Under the pieces are notes generated by a model. It did not search any database and was not told the origin of the DNA. It saw only the letters and a list, made by a program, of their open reading frames with translations. Source: JAICWY01 sp964531205 (GTDB lineage: Bacteria > Vulcanimicrobiota > Vulcanimicrobiia > Vulcanimicrobiales > Vulcanimicrobiaceae). Taken from it: a DNA stretch of 64,000 bases. This document shows, piece after piece, positions 1 to 8,056 of the stretch (position 1 is its first letter; each line of letters begins with the position of its first letter). A program made the translations under genes and the position numbers. The stretch is taken from assembly GCA_964531205.1 (NCBI GenBank), contig CAZHGH010000002.1, forward strand, positions 30,941 through 94,940, in the 5' to 3' direction.

Positions 1-1
1 C

Positions 2-262
2 AGCGGCTGGTTTGCTCTGCCTGCGCAAATGACCGCGTGGAACAACGCGCCGGCGCTCGCAATAGCCCCGGCATTCGGGCACGGCTTTCCGCTCGTTGCA
101 ACCGGCCAAACTCCCGCGCGCCCGAGCAACGTGCCGGCCACAGACGCCTCGATCGCCGTCAGCCAGCCCGTTGCGTTCACCGTTTGGTACGATCCGAAGA
201 CCCTACTCGTGGACCAAGTGGAGATTCCGACGCAGGGAGTTGTCGTTACGCGTCAGTCGTAG
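2..262 (+). CDS. C-terminal end of an unidentified protein (partial)
   Basis: The reading frame is open from the first bases of the window and stops at TAG 260-262, so this is the 3' end of a gene that begins upstream. About 86 residues are visible, rich in Ala, Pro and Val, ending with a segment (FTVWYDPKTLLVDQVEIP) that looks like a beta-strand-rich tail. I do not recognise a family. The internal ATG at 29 need not be the start, because the frame continues upstream without a stop. Confidence 0.55.
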   Translation, partial: SGWFALPAQMTAWNNAPALAIAPAFGHGFPLVATGQTPARPSNVPATDASIAVSQPVAFTVWYDPKTLLVDQVEIPTQGVVVTRQS

Positions 263-273
263 CTCTAAAACCC

Positions 274-450
274 TTAGGGACCGTCACCTCGCGCTTGGTC
301 TCGATCTAAGTCTTCGAAGCGTTTCAGGCGTTCGTCGACTTCTGCTTTGACGTCGTCCGGTATCCCGGATTTGCGTACGGCACTGCGCTCTTCGTCATTG
401 AGCACGTCTTCAAGGTCTTTCTCAACCGGTTCGTGATCTCGGGGTCGCAT
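274..450 (-). CDS. small highly charged protein, 58 aa
   Basis: An ATG at 450-448 opens a 58-codon frame ending at TAA 276-274. The product starts MRPRDHEPVEKDLEDVLNDE and is dominated by Asp, Glu, Lys and Arg with heptad-like leucines, suggesting a short helical soluble protein. An AAGGGGG-like ribosome site lies about nine bases before the ATG on the minus strand. Codon use looks like that of neighbouring genes. It fills most of the 315-base space between the first gene and the DUF1264 gene and is divergent from the latter. Function unknown. Confidence 0.5.
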   Translation of the reverse strand: MRPRDHEPVEKDLEDVLNDEERSAVRKSGIPDDVKAEVDERLKRFEDLDRDQARGDGP

Positions 451-545
451 TTGGAAGCCCCCTTGTTTTATGCGGCTTTTTCCGTTTTACCCGGGCGTTG
501 GGCCTTTTGCCTTAAGGTACTCTTTCGGCTCAAACTGTACGTAAA

Positions 546-570
546 TCCGAGGAGCCTGTTGCTCCTCGGA
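546..570 (+). promoter_or_regulatory. 10-bp hairpin abutting the ribosome site of the DUF1264 gene
   Basis: TCCGAGGAGC (546-555) and GCTCCTCGGA (561-570) are perfect inverted repeats around a 5-base loop. The right arm includes the first three bases of the GGAGG ribosome site (568-572) that serves the ATG at 578. Folding would mask part of the Shine-Dalgarno. No T-run follows, so a terminator is unlikely. A regulatory role is inferred. Confidence 0.45.
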
Positions 571-577
571 GGCAAAG

Positions 578-1096
578 ATGACGAAACTCGGATTTGCACT
601 CGCAGTACTTCTGGCGTTTCTCGTGGGTCTGATGATGCCACGGCTTTCCGGCACCGTTGGCGCACAAACGCCGGCGCCGTCGACAAAAATGCTGCCGCCG
701 TCCGCAGGCTGGAGTATTCACGTTGACGCGATAAAGCACTTCGGCGATGCGCACCCCAACGAAGTGGCGCACCATTGGTGCAAGCCGGTAACCGGCGGCA
801 TGACGGAATGTCAAATCTACGATAGCGACAATCCGGATGCCCGGCTCGTAGCCGTGGAAACGATTGTCTCACCAGCGGTGTATAAATCGTTCCCTGCAAA
901 CGAACAAGCGCTTTGGCACTATCACAAAATCGAGATTCCAAAAGTCAATGCCACAATGCCGGACATGTCGCCCGCAGATGCGCAAAAATTTGTTGCGCAG
1001 ATGACCGAAACGTACGGCAAAGTGTGGCTGCTATTCGATCCGATGGCGACGAACAACATGCCCACGGGTCAACCTGCAGTCGTCGTTTTGAAGTAA
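578..1096 (+). CDS. DUF1264 (oil-body-associated-protein-like) secreted protein
   Basis: 172 aa. Residues 5-28 form a signal peptide or anchor (LGFALAVLLAFLVGLMM, then GAQ), placing the protein outside the cytoplasm. The mature part carries the DUF1264/OBAP signature: HVDAIKHFGDAHPNEVAHHWCK around residues 48-70 with clustered His and Cys, then ARLVAVETIVSP and ALWHYHKIEI. Family members occur in plants, fungi and bacteria, with no established enzymatic role. The start is fixed by GGAGG at 568-572. It stands alone, facing the minus-strand ATP-grasp-like gene. Family confident, function unknown. Confidence 0.8.
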   Translation: MTKLGFALAVLLAFLVGLMMPRLSGTVGAQTPAPSTKMLPPSAGWSIHVDAIKHFGDAHPNEVAHHWCKPVTGGMTECQIYDSDNPDARLVAVETIVSPAVYKSFPANEQALWHYHKIEIPKVNATMPDMSPADAQKFVAQMTETYGKVWLLFDPMATNNMPTGQPAVVVLK

Positions 1097-1099
1097 GCC

Positions 1100-2533
1100 T
1101 TAGTAGCCGTCGGGTTTGACGATGCAAGAAGCCATGACCGCATCGGTCATGCCGTGGATTAAGCGTTTGTCCGCCGGTGCCACGGTGGCGAGAATGCCGC
1201 CGAGACGTGCGTTTTCTCCGGTTACGAAATAGTAGGGACAAAGACGCACGCGTCCGTCGAAATTGCGCACTTCATCGCGCTGGCGATCGAAGTAAGCTTG
1301 ACGCACGCGTTTGCCTTTGTGAAACCGCTGCAAAATCCGCGGCGTTTTATCGTATTCGTTAATCGCTTCCTGGAGCGTCTGAATCCATTCTTCGCGCGTG
1401 AGATCATTTGCGACACGTACGCCGCGCGAACCCCAAGCTAGCTCCGAAAAGCCCGAAGGTTTCACCACGTAATCGCGCTCGCTCTTTCCCAAATCTGCGA
1501 GCTGCATCCAGTTGCTTACCGGTACGCCTGCAGCTTCGAGCCCGTAAATGACGCCCTGTGGCGGAAGCGGACGCGGATCGATGATCCACGTTTTCGGAAA
1601 AAGCTGCTGCAAACGCGCGAATGCATCTTTGCCCATCTCCGCTTGCCAGAGTTTTGCAAGCGCCGGGTGATGAAACAGCGCGAACGCGGATTTTTCCTCG
1701 AGCGTCGCTTTCGGCGGCGGCGTCATCTTTACGCGATTGTGCCGCGCTGCATACAACATCAGCTCGTGCTTGGGAACGTTGAGCAAATCGAAGAGCTCGA
1801 AGTTCCGGTAGAGCGCGTCGATTTTCTCTTCACGTCCGTCTTGCAGTCGCACGAAGAGCGCTTCTTCGGTGAAGACGATATCTTGCGGCGCACAGACATA
1901 CGCACTTAAGATGTCCATACGCGTCAGCGCATCTGCGAGCCAACGCATCTCCGGCCGGTAGTCACCCGATTCGTCGGATACTACGATCGCCACAACCGGC
2001 TTTTCTTTACCGGTCGACGCGGCGAGCATTGCAGCAAATCCTTTCGGAATACCGTTCGCGCCGCCGACGCTTTCCATGCCGAGTTTGCAGTATGCCTCGG
2101 ACATTGCGCCGACGAATCCCATGCCGCCCGGAACGCTGTCCAATTCGCTGGCCGTAAATCCGTCGTCGGTAAGAATCAAATCCGGGCGGATCACGCCGGG
2201 CACTTCTTGTTTGAAGCGATTTTGCCGCGCAAGTTTTACGATGTTTTCCGGCTTGCCGTGATCGAGGTATTCGGCGATGAATGCGGGCGCCGTTCCTCGA
2301 GCACTGCGGTTGTACAGCGAGTTCAGCGCCCGGTAGAAGAGCAGCAGATCGTTGCCGATGCTTTCGATGCGCTCCACAGTTTGCGGAGACAATGCGAACG
2401 GCTCGGGACTGATGCGCCAGGGGATCCGTTCTTCCTCGTTCTCTACTTTAAAGAGACCGGGCGGGATCGCCTCATAGAGGAAATGCGCTTGGTCACGAGC
2501 CGTAAGATTGGGTGCGTAAGCCGTACAGGCCAT
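1100..2533 (-). CDS. putative ATP-grasp / glutathionylspermidine-synthase-like protein
   Basis: 477 aa, no signal peptide. A segment near residues 115-150 (RPDLILTDDGFTASELDSVP, then GGMGF) resembles the substrate/ATP region of glutathionylspermidine synthase and circularly permuted ATP-grasp proteins. A later segment (YVVKPSGFSELAWGSRGV, about residue 355-375) resembles the nucleotide-binding strand-loop of ATP-grasp ligases. If so, it would join a carboxylate to an amine with ATP, but the substrate cannot be read. A GGGAGG lies about 12 bases before the ATG. It is monocistronic here. The family is suggested by motifs only; treat it as a hypothetical ligase. Confidence 0.5.
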   Translation of the reverse strand: MACTAYAPNLTARDQAHFLYEAIPPGLFKVENEEERIPWRISPEPFALSPQTVERIESIGNDLLLFYRALNSLYNRSARGTAPAFIAEYLDHGKPENIVKLARQNRFKQEVPGVIRPDLILTDDGFTASELDSVPGGMGFVGAMSEAYCKLGMESVGGANGIPKGFAAMLAASTGKEKPVVAIVVSDESGDYRPEMRWLADALTRMDILSAYVCAPQDIVFTEEALFVRLQDGREEKIDALYRNFELFDLLNVPKHELMLYAARHNRVKMTPPPKATLEEKSAFALFHHPALAKLWQAEMGKDAFARLQQLFPKTWIIDPRPLPPQGVIYGLEAAGVPVSNWMQLADLGKSERDYVVKPSGFSELAWGSRGVRVANDLTREEWIQTLQEAINEYDKTPRILQRFHKGKRVRQAYFDRQRDEVRNFDGRVRLCPYYFVTGENARLGGILATVAPADKRLIHGMTDAVMASCIVKPDGY

Positions 2534-2656
2534 GAAATACTAAAAGCCTCCCGGTCGACAGTAACAGTCGGGGATCTTGGACATGTTGAAAGCGATGTAG
2601 CGTCGCCGCATCAAGAATCAGAATACCCCAAACGGCCCAGAGGTTGCAGCTACCGC

Positions 2657-3049
2657 TTACTTGATTGTGATCGCGCCGGGGGTGAGCATGGCGGAGTCAA
2701 TCCGCACCTGCGCGCCGCGCAGAATCAAGGTGAGGTGGAGCGTGCCTTCTAGCCCCAGCCGCTCGAGGGCGACGTCCTCGATGACCCGCGATGCCTCTTC
2801 GCCGGCGATGAAGCGCAGCGTGGCATCCTGGGTGAAGGAGCCGTGCGGGGTCGAGTAAGTCTCTGAAACCTTCACGGGCAGGTCCCGGCCGGCCGTTGCC
2901 GGTCCGAGGTCGCGCACGCAGTAGGCCGCTGTTACAGGCGTCCCCCGCACGCTGAGCGTTTCACGCGTGCACCGGTCTGACTGCGCAGAAGCGGCGCTGC
3001 CGAGTGAAAATGCCAGGGCTGTTGCGAGTACTGTCGTGCGTCGTTGCAT
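2657..3049 (-). CDS. secreted hypothetical protein, 130 aa
   Basis: Residues 1-22 are a signal peptide (RRTT, a hydrophobic ALAFSLGSA core, then ASAQ). The mature 108 residues contain two Cys early on (CTRE and AYCVRD) that could form a disulfide, followed by a beta-rich domain ending LHLTLILRGAQVRIDSAML. I do not recognise a family. It is divergent from the HAD phosphatase gene 73 bases away, and only a weak AGGA lies next to its start. Probably periplasmic. Confidence 0.6.
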   Translation of the reverse strand: MQRRTTVLATALAFSLGSAASAQSDRCTRETLSVRGTPVTAAYCVRDLGPATAGRDLPVKVSETYSTPHGSFTQDATLRFIAGEEASRVIEDVALERLGLEGTLHLTLILRGAQVRIDSAMLTPGAITIK

Positions 3050-3121
3050 GTCCTTGTAACGTTTGTCGCAAGCAATTCGGCTCCCCTTGGGCGTTTGACA
3101 CCGGGGTATACGATAAGCGTG

Positions 3122-3946
3122 ATGCCCTTCGACCTCATTGCTCTCGACTTAGACGGCACACTACTCAATTCGCGTGAAGAAGTCTCGCCCCGTAACCGGC
3201 GGGCTATTCGTGCTGCTTTGGACGCCGGAATTCGCATCGTCTTGGTTACAGGGCGTGGCGTCGATACGCCTATTCGCGTTAGTAAGGAACTCGGGCTCAA
3301 TCTTCCGGTGATCTGCTGTCACGGCGCACTCACGAAAGATTTCATGGCGAACAAGACGCTCGGACACATTCCGGTGCCGATGCAATACGCCAAACCGATG
3401 GTCGAATTTGCCGAACGTGAAGGCCTTTCGGTGGCGCTCTATTTGGAAGAATATTTTTACCGCCTCGAAGGCCAGCATCTTTACATGGAAGATATGCGCG
3501 GCCCGACGTGGCGCGAAGTGCGCACATTCGAAGACGTCATGCACACCGCGCCGACGTTCATTCGATTCCTGGGCGAAGAATCGGTGCAAGCGATGCAGCG
3601 AGAGTTCGGCGATCTGCCGCTGCACTTCAAGTATGAAACGTGGCTGGATTTCGTTGAATGTGCGGTGACGAGCCGCGAGGCGACGAAACAGCGCGCACTC
3701 GCGCGGCTTTGCGCGGATTTCCAAATCGTCTCCGAACGCGTTCTCGCCGTCGGCGATTCGCGAAACGACGTGCCGATGATGCGCTGGGCCGGTACCGGAG
3801 TTGCAATGGGCAACGCGCTGCCGGAAGTTCGAGAATCGGTGCGCTACGTCACGGGCACGAACGATGAAGACGGCGTCGCACTTGCAATCGAGCGGTTCGC
3901 GCTGCGCGCACAGCGGCCGCCGCGCGCACAAAAGAAACCGGCTTAA
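3122..3946 (+). CDS. Cof-type HAD superfamily hydrolase
   Basis: 274 aa from ATG 3122. HAD motif I, DLDGTLLNS, falls at residues 7-15 with both catalytic Asp. Motif II is VLVTGRG. A cap domain occupies the middle. Motif IV (VLAVGDSRNDVPMM, then GTGVAMGNA) is near the C-terminus, all as in the Cof/YbiV/SupH group of sugar-phosphate or FMN phosphatases. The frame extends upstream to 3044, but that extension would precede the usual MPFDLIALD start. It is followed four bases later by the small gene at 3951, so it may head the Moco-containing operon. Substrate not predictable. Confidence 0.85.
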   Translation: MPFDLIALDLDGTLLNSREEVSPRNRRAIRAALDAGIRIVLVTGRGVDTPIRVSKELGLNLPVICCHGALTKDFMANKTLGHIPVPMQYAKPMVEFAEREGLSVALYLEEYFYRLEGQHLYMEDMRGPTWREVRTFEDVMHTAPTFIRFLGEESVQAMQREFGDLPLHFKYETWLDFVECAVTSREATKQRALARLCADFQIVSERVLAVGDSRNDVPMMRWAGTGVAMGNALPEVRESVRYVTGTNDEDGVALAIERFALRAQRPPRAQKKPA

Positions 3947-3950
3947 CGAG

Positions 3951-4205
3951 ATGAATAACACGCCGTCTCCGGAGTACGAAGCGAATCTCCGCGATATTCT
4001 GCAGCGCCGCGATTGGGAAGCATTGCGTGAATTCACGCGCGAGCAGAACGAAATTCCGGACGAGATATATACGAAGGATCGGCACTTCTGGGAAGTGCTC
4101 ATGCACAAGCTCATTTGCAATCGCATCGATACGATGGCGATGCACGAAAGTTCGCGCAAATGGCTCGCGGACCAAGGATATACGACGGATCTCGGAGGGT
4201 ATTGA
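3951..4205 (+). CDS. small conserved-looking hypothetical protein, 84 aa
   Basis: Starts MNNTPSPEYEANLRDILQRR and is a mostly helical, charged, soluble protein ending LGGY. It lies between the HAD gene (4-base gap) and moaD, and its TGA overlaps the moaD ATG (TGATG), implying translational coupling. No family recognised. Position suggests a role alongside the Moco genes, but that is inference from operon structure only. Confidence 0.6.
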   Translation: MNNTPSPEYEANLRDILQRRDWEALREFTREQNEIPDEIYTKDRHFWEVLMHKLICNRIDTMAMHESSRKWLADQGYTTDLGGY

Positions 4206-4450
4206 TGCACGTCTGCGTGCTCGCGTTTGCACGCGCGCGCGAATTGCTCGGAGAGGGCATTTTCCGGCTCGACGTCCCTGAGGGCGCGACCGTCCAAGAC
4301 GTGTGGAACGCCGCCGTGAAACGGGCGCCGGCGCTGGAAGGCCTCGCCGGATCGATACGCGTTGCCCGCAACGGACGGGTCGTTCCCCTTACCGAAGCAC
4401 TGCACCATGACGACGAAGTCGCATTGCTTCCGCCCGTCGGCGGAGGCTGA
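4205..4450 (+). CDS. moaD: molybdopterin synthase small subunit MoaD
   Basis: 81 aa with a ubiquitin-like fold: ARELLGEGIFRLDVPEGAT, then VNG-type turns, ending DDEVALLPPVGGG. The C-terminal Gly-Gly is the residue pair that is adenylated and converted to thiocarboxylate to carry sulfur to precursor Z. The start at 4205 overlaps the previous stop; longer upstream starts lie inside the previous gene. MoaE follows one base after the stop, and a MoeB-type activating enzyme is 1.1 kb downstream in the same run. Confidence 0.9.
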   Translation: MHVCVLAFARARELLGEGIFRLDVPEGATVQDVWNAAVKRAPALEGLAGSIRVARNGRVVPLTEALHHDDEVALLPPVGGG

Positions 4451-4451
4451 G

Positions 4452-4871
4452 ATGTTCGCGATCGTCGATGCGGATATCGATATGATCGGTCTCGCGCGCC
4501 TCGTACAAACCGACGCTTGCGGCGCTGTGGCAACCTTTGCCGGAGTGGTGCGCGAACGTTCGGACGACGATAAGCCGGTAACAGGCTTATCCTACGAAGC
4601 GCATTCGGCGATGGCGGTTGCAGAGTTCGAACGAATTGCAGCAGAGGCGTGCGAACGGTTTGGGCCGTGCGAGATCGCCGTGCAACATCGCGTCGGCGAC
4701 TTGCGCATCGGCGAAATCGCCGTGGGCGTTGCGGTTGCAAGTCCGCATCGCAGCGAAGCGTTCGACGCATGCGAATACGTTATCGACGAACTCAAACGGC
4801 GCGCGCCGATTTGGAAAAAAGAGCATTACGCCGACGGCTCGGGCGAGTGGAAAGAAAACTCGTGTAAATGA
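4452..4871 (+). CDS. moaE: molybdopterin synthase catalytic subunit MoaE
   Basis: 139 aa. Shows the MoaE hallmarks in order: GAVATFAGVVRE, LSYEAH, then HRVGDLRIGEIAVGVAV, SPHRSEAF and IDELKRRAPIWKKE, the last containing the conserved Lys residues of the active site. MoaE pairs with MoaD to insert two sulfurs into cyclic pyranopterin monophosphate, forming molybdopterin in the cytoplasm. The chosen ATG lies one base after the moaD stop; the frame open upstream overlaps moaD and is discarded. The stop overlaps the next gene as ATGA. Confidence 0.93.
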   Translation: MFAIVDADIDMIGLARLVQTDACGAVATFAGVVRERSDDDKPVTGLSYEAHSAMAVAEFERIAAEACERFGPCEIAVQHRVGDLRIGEIAVGVAVASPHRSEAFDACEYVIDELKRRAPIWKKEHYADGSGEWKENSCK

Positions 4872-5584
4872 AGGTCGATCTGATTCGCATTCGCGGCCTG
4901 CGCAATGAGGTCGCGGTGCTTGCGTACGAGCCGCGGCGTCCGCGCAACGTCTGGATCGTCGCCGGACACGGATACTCCAGTTCAAAGCATAATCTCGACT
5001 TTCTCTGCAGTTTTCTCGCCAGTCACGGATATGGCGTTTTTAGTCTCGATTTTCCCGGACATAAGCTCGGATCGAGTGGCGGCCGGCTGGAAAGCGTGGA
5101 CGATCTGGTTGACTCCATGAGTGCCGTTGTGCGGCACGTCCGCGAGCTTTTTGAAGGCCCCGTCTATTGCATGGGACATAGCATGGGCGCAATGACGTCG
5201 CTGTTTGTCGCGGCGGAAGACGACCGCATTGCCGGAACGATTTCCATCACCACCGGATACGGCCGGCCGACGGCGATCGACGTGCTGCAAAGCAAAGGAA
5301 TGACGGATTTCCGGTCATCGTACGTGACCGGCGTCGCATTACCGGATTTGGTTCGCGGGGTGGACGAGCGATTCGGCCAGGCGCTTCCGCGATTAGCGGG
5401 TCGCCCGCAGCTGTACGTTGCGGCGCGGCACGACGCGATGGTCAGTCCGCGCAGCGTCGAAGATCTCTTCAACCGTGCGCACGAACCGAAGACACTGGTC
5501 ACCATCGACAGCGACCACACTTATGCCGGCGAGCATTCGCGCGCTGAGGTGCTGCAGTGGCTGAACGAACTGCATCCCCGCTGA
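4868..5584 (+). CDS. alpha/beta hydrolase
   Basis: 238 aa. Nucleophile elbow GHSMG with catalytic Ser near residue 102, oxyanion region AGHGYSSSKHN near 33, a candidate acid near D193-S197 (ARHDAMVSP) and a candidate His at SDHTYAGEH near residue 218. This is the layout of a cytoplasmic serine hydrolase such as a lysophospholipase or esterase. It has no signal peptide. Four-base ATGA overlap with moaE and TGATG overlap with the MoeB gene place it inside the Moco operon, though no Moco role is known for such hydrolases. Substrate unknown. Confidence 0.8.
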   Translation: MKVDLIRIRGLRNEVAVLAYEPRRPRNVWIVAGHGYSSSKHNLDFLCSFLASHGYGVFSLDFPGHKLGSSGGRLESVDDLVDSMSAVVRHVRELFEGPVYCMGHSMGAMTSLFVAAEDDRIAGTISITTGYGRPTAIDVLQSKGMTDFRSSYVTGVALPDLVRGVDERFGQALPRLAGRPQLYVAARHDAMVSPRSVEDLFNRAHEPKTLVTIDSDHTYAGEHSRAEVLQWLNELHPR

Positions 5585-6678
5585 TGCGCGGACTGCGCCG
5601 CTACAGCCGCCATCTGCTCATACCGGAGGTCGGCGTAGAAGGCCAGGAGCGTCTTGCCGCTGCGCGCGTCTTGTGCGTCGGTGCAGGCGGTCTGGGCTCT
5701 CCGGTGCTGCAATACTTGGCGGCGGCAGGCGTCGGGCGCATCGGGATCGTCGACGACGATCGCGTGGATGAAAGCAATCTGCAGCGGCAAACGATCTTCG
5801 CCACTTCGGATATCGGTGAACTCAAAGCCCGTGTTGCAGCGCAGCGCGTGCAAGAAATCAATCCGCTCGTTGCAGCCGATGCAATTCCGCTACGGTTCGA
5901 CGCGACGAACGCGCGCGACTTGGTGAAGCTCTACGACGTCGTAATCGATTGCACGGATCGATTTGAGACCCGCTATCTGATTAACGACGCGTGCGTCCTG
6001 GAAAACAAGCCGGACGTCTATGGCTCCATCTTTCGTTTCGACGGCCAGGTGAGCGTCTTTACACGCGATCGCGGCCCCTGCTACCGGTGCTTGTTTCCGC
6101 AAGCCCCGCCATCAGGCACCGTTCCGACGTGCGCGGAAGGCGGCGTTCTCGGCGTGCTTGCCGGCATCGTCGGCACGTGGCAAGCGAACGAAGCGCTCAA
6201 ACTCATTCTGGGCATCGGCGAACCGCTCATTGGACGATTATTACTCATCGACGCGCTCGGCGCGCAGGTGCGCGAAATCGAGATCGAACGCGATCCGGCA
6301 TGCGCGATTTGCAGCGAAGGGGCGACAATTCACGACGCCATCCTGCAAGCTGAAGAAGAGCTTCCGCTTGACGTCGAGGAAATTGCACCGGCGGATCTCG
6401 ACGGCGCACTTCTCGACGCCGTGTTATTGGATGTGCGCGAGCCGCATGAAGCCGTTCTCGGCGTTGTAAATGGCGCCGTGCATATTCCCGCATCGGAGTT
6501 GCCCGCGCGATTGCACGAACTCGATTCCGCGCAGCGGTATGTTGTCGCATGCCGTGTGGGTCAAAAATCGTTATGGGCAACGCGGTTGTTACGCGACGCG
6601 GGATTCCGGCGGCTGCTGCATTTGCGGGGAGGCCTGCTCGCTTATGCAGCGCAGCACGCGGAGTTTCAGTTCTTTTAG
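5584..6678 (+). CDS. moeB: MoeB/ThiF-type adenylyltransferase fused to a rhodanese domain
   Basis: 364 aa. The E1-like domain (1-245) has GAGGLGSP at 33-40 for ATP, NLQRQ at 65-69, IDCTDRFETR at 121-130, a zinc site CYRC (166-169) and CAIC (240-243), and a Cys in the PTCAEGG loop (C183). The rhodanese domain (about 265-364) has LLDVREPHEA and an active-site loop CRVGQKS with Cys323. The enzyme would adenylate the MoaD Gly-Gly C-terminus and deliver persulfide sulfur, as in MOCS3/Uba4 and many bacterial MoeZ proteins. Start at 5584 overlaps the hydrolase stop; the upstream GTG/ATG options lie inside that gene. Could also serve a ThiS- or CysO-like carrier. Confidence 0.9.
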   Translation: MRGLRRYSRHLLIPEVGVEGQERLAAARVLCVGAGGLGSPVLQYLAAAGVGRIGIVDDDRVDESNLQRQTIFATSDIGELKARVAAQRVQEINPLVAADAIPLRFDATNARDLVKLYDVVIDCTDRFETRYLINDACVLENKPDVYGSIFRFDGQVSVFTRDRGPCYRCLFPQAPPSGTVPTCAEGGVLGVLAGIVGTWQANEALKLILGIGEPLIGRLLLIDALGAQVREIEIERDPACAICSEGATIHDAILQAEEELPLDVEEIAPADLDGALLDAVLLDVREPHEAVLGVVNGAVHIPASELPARLHELDSAQRYVVACRVGQKSLWATRLLRDAGFRRLLHLRGGLLAYAAQHAEFQFF

Positions 6679-6695
6679 AGAAGCCGCAGCGAAGC

Positions 6696-7208
6696 ATGCT
6701 CGAAACACGTGCAACCAAGTTCTCCGAAGCGTTGGTCATCGCGCCGGACGTTTTCATGGACGAACGCGGATATTTCAAAGAAACGTACTCGCAAAAGAAG
6801 TACGAGTCGCTGGGAATTCCAAATGCGTTCGTGCAAGACAACCTCTCCTGTTCGCGCAAAGGCGTATTGCGCGGCATGCATTACGATCTTCGTATGGCGA
6901 AATTGGTGCAATGTTTGGAGGGCGTGATCTACGATGCAATCGTAGACATGCGCGAGGAATCACCGACGTACAAGCAGTGGGACGCGCTGGAACTCTCGTC
7001 CGATAATCACTTACAACTGTACGTGCCGCAAGGGTTCGCACACGGTTTTTACGTTTTGAGTGACTACGCGGTCGTGCTGTACAAACAGACTGCGCTCTAC
7101 GACCCACGGCACGAGCGTGCAGTCAGTTGGCGCGATCCGAGCATCGGCATCGAATGGCCGCTTGAGGGTCGAGAGCCCGTGCTATCGCCGAAGGACGCGC
7201 AGCTATGA
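6696..7208 (+). CDS. rmlC: dTDP-4-dehydrorhamnose 3,5-epimerase-like protein (RmlC family)
   Basis: 170 aa, close to the usual 180. Cupin fold with the RmlC motifs: DERGYFKE, LRGMHY (catalytic-type His62), K69, the VDMR Asp84, PQGFAHGFYVLSDYA (His116) and a Tyr at about 129. It would epimerise C3 and C5 of a dTDP-4-keto-6-deoxyhexose. It lies in the middle of the Moco run, 17 bases after the MoeB gene and overlapping the next gene as ATGA. RmlB- and RmlA-like genes are more than 50 kb away at the other end. A monofunctional C3 epimerase of a related pathway is possible. Confidence 0.85.
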   Translation: MLETRATKFSEALVIAPDVFMDERGYFKETYSQKKYESLGIPNAFVQDNLSCSRKGVLRGMHYDLRMAKLVQCLEGVIYDAIVDMREESPTYKQWDALELSSDNHLQLYVPQGFAHGFYVLSDYAVVLYKQTALYDPRHERAVSWRDPSIGIEWPLEGREPVLSPKDAQL

Positions 7209-8056
7209 TGCGGCGGAAGCGATTCGGTTCAACCGGCGTCGACGTTGCAATTATCGGGCAGGGAACCTGGGATATTCCGGAAAGCGGTGCGCGCGCGCAG
7301 GAAGCGATTCGCGCGTTGCGCCGCGGCATCGAGCTCGGCATGACGCATATCGACACAGCGGAGATGTACGGCGCGGGACGCGCGGAGGAAATGGTCGGCG
7401 AAGCGATTGACGGTATGCCGCGTGAAAAATTGTTCCTGGCCAGCAAAGTGCTTCCGGGCAATGCCTCGTACAAAGGCACGCTCGCCGCATGCGAGCGTTC
7501 GTTGCGGCGCATGCGCATCGAGTACCTCGATCTGTACATGCTGCATTGGCCCAGTTCGTATCCGCTCGAAGATACGATGCGCGCGTTGGAGACGCTGGTT
7601 GAGCAGGGCAAAGCGCGGTACGTCGGGGTGAGTAACTTCGACGTCGAGGACGTGCGCGAAGCGCAATCCTATTTACGAAAGGTTCCACTGGCGTCGGATC
7701 AAGTGCTCTACCATTTGCAAGAGCGCGGCGCGGAATCGCGACTCATTCCATATTGCCGCGAGCAACATATCGCGGTTGTCGCATATACGCCGTTTGGACG
7801 CGGGCGTTTCCCACGCAAAGAGATCGAACCGCACGGCGTCATCGGCCGCATCGCTGCGAAACATCACAAGACGCCACGCCAAGTGATTTTGAACTTTCTT
7901 ACGCGCGAGCCGGACGTTTTCGCAATTCCGAAGGCGTCGCGCGTCGAGCACGTCGAGGAGAACGCCGGCGCCGCCGGTTGGCATCTCGACGCGGAGGACG
8001 TCGCCGCAATCGACGCGGCGTTCCGGATACATGAAGGACCGCTCGCAACGCTCTGA
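7205..8056 (+). CDS. aldo/keto reductase
   Basis: 283 aa. The full catalytic tetrad can be read: D50 and Y55 in HIDTAEMYGAG, K81 in FLASKV, and H114 in LDLYMLHWP. The SNF motif (VGVSNFDVEDV) and the C-terminal NADPH-binding stretch (AIPKASRVEHVEENA) are present. A cytoplasmic (beta/alpha)8 NADPH-dependent carbonyl reductase. ATGA overlap with rmlC; it overlaps queG by 26 bases. Substrate not deducible. Confidence 0.88.
   Translation: MMRRKRFGSTGVDVAIIGQGTWDIPESGARAQEAIRALRRGIELGMTHIDTAEMYGAGRAEEMVGEAIDGMPREKLFLASKVLPGNASYKGTLAACERSLRRMRIEYLDLYMLHWPSSYPLEDTMRALETLVEQGKARYVGVSNFDVEDVREAQSYLRKVPLASDQVLYHLQERGAESRLIPYCREQHIAVVAYTPFGRGRFPRKEIEPHGVIGRIAAKHHKTPRQVILNFLTREPDVFAIPKASRVEHVEENAGAAGWHLDAEDVAAIDAAFRIHEGPLATL

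Noticed and set aside
2534..2656. 123-base space between the ATP-grasp-like gene and the secreted protein gene
   Set aside because: Searched for small genes, tRNA and clear terminators; apart from the ribosome site of the minus-strand gene at its left edge nothing convincing was found.
3097..3121. TTGACA near 3097 as a promoter for the HAD gene
   Set aside because: The only -10-like sequence (TATACGAT) is about six to eight bases away, far too close for a sigma-70 promoter.
3161..4408. 415-aa open frame on the minus strand over the HAD, small and moaD genes
   Set aside because: Covers three well-supported plus-strand genes and has Arg/His/Ser-rich shadow composition with no recognisable domain.
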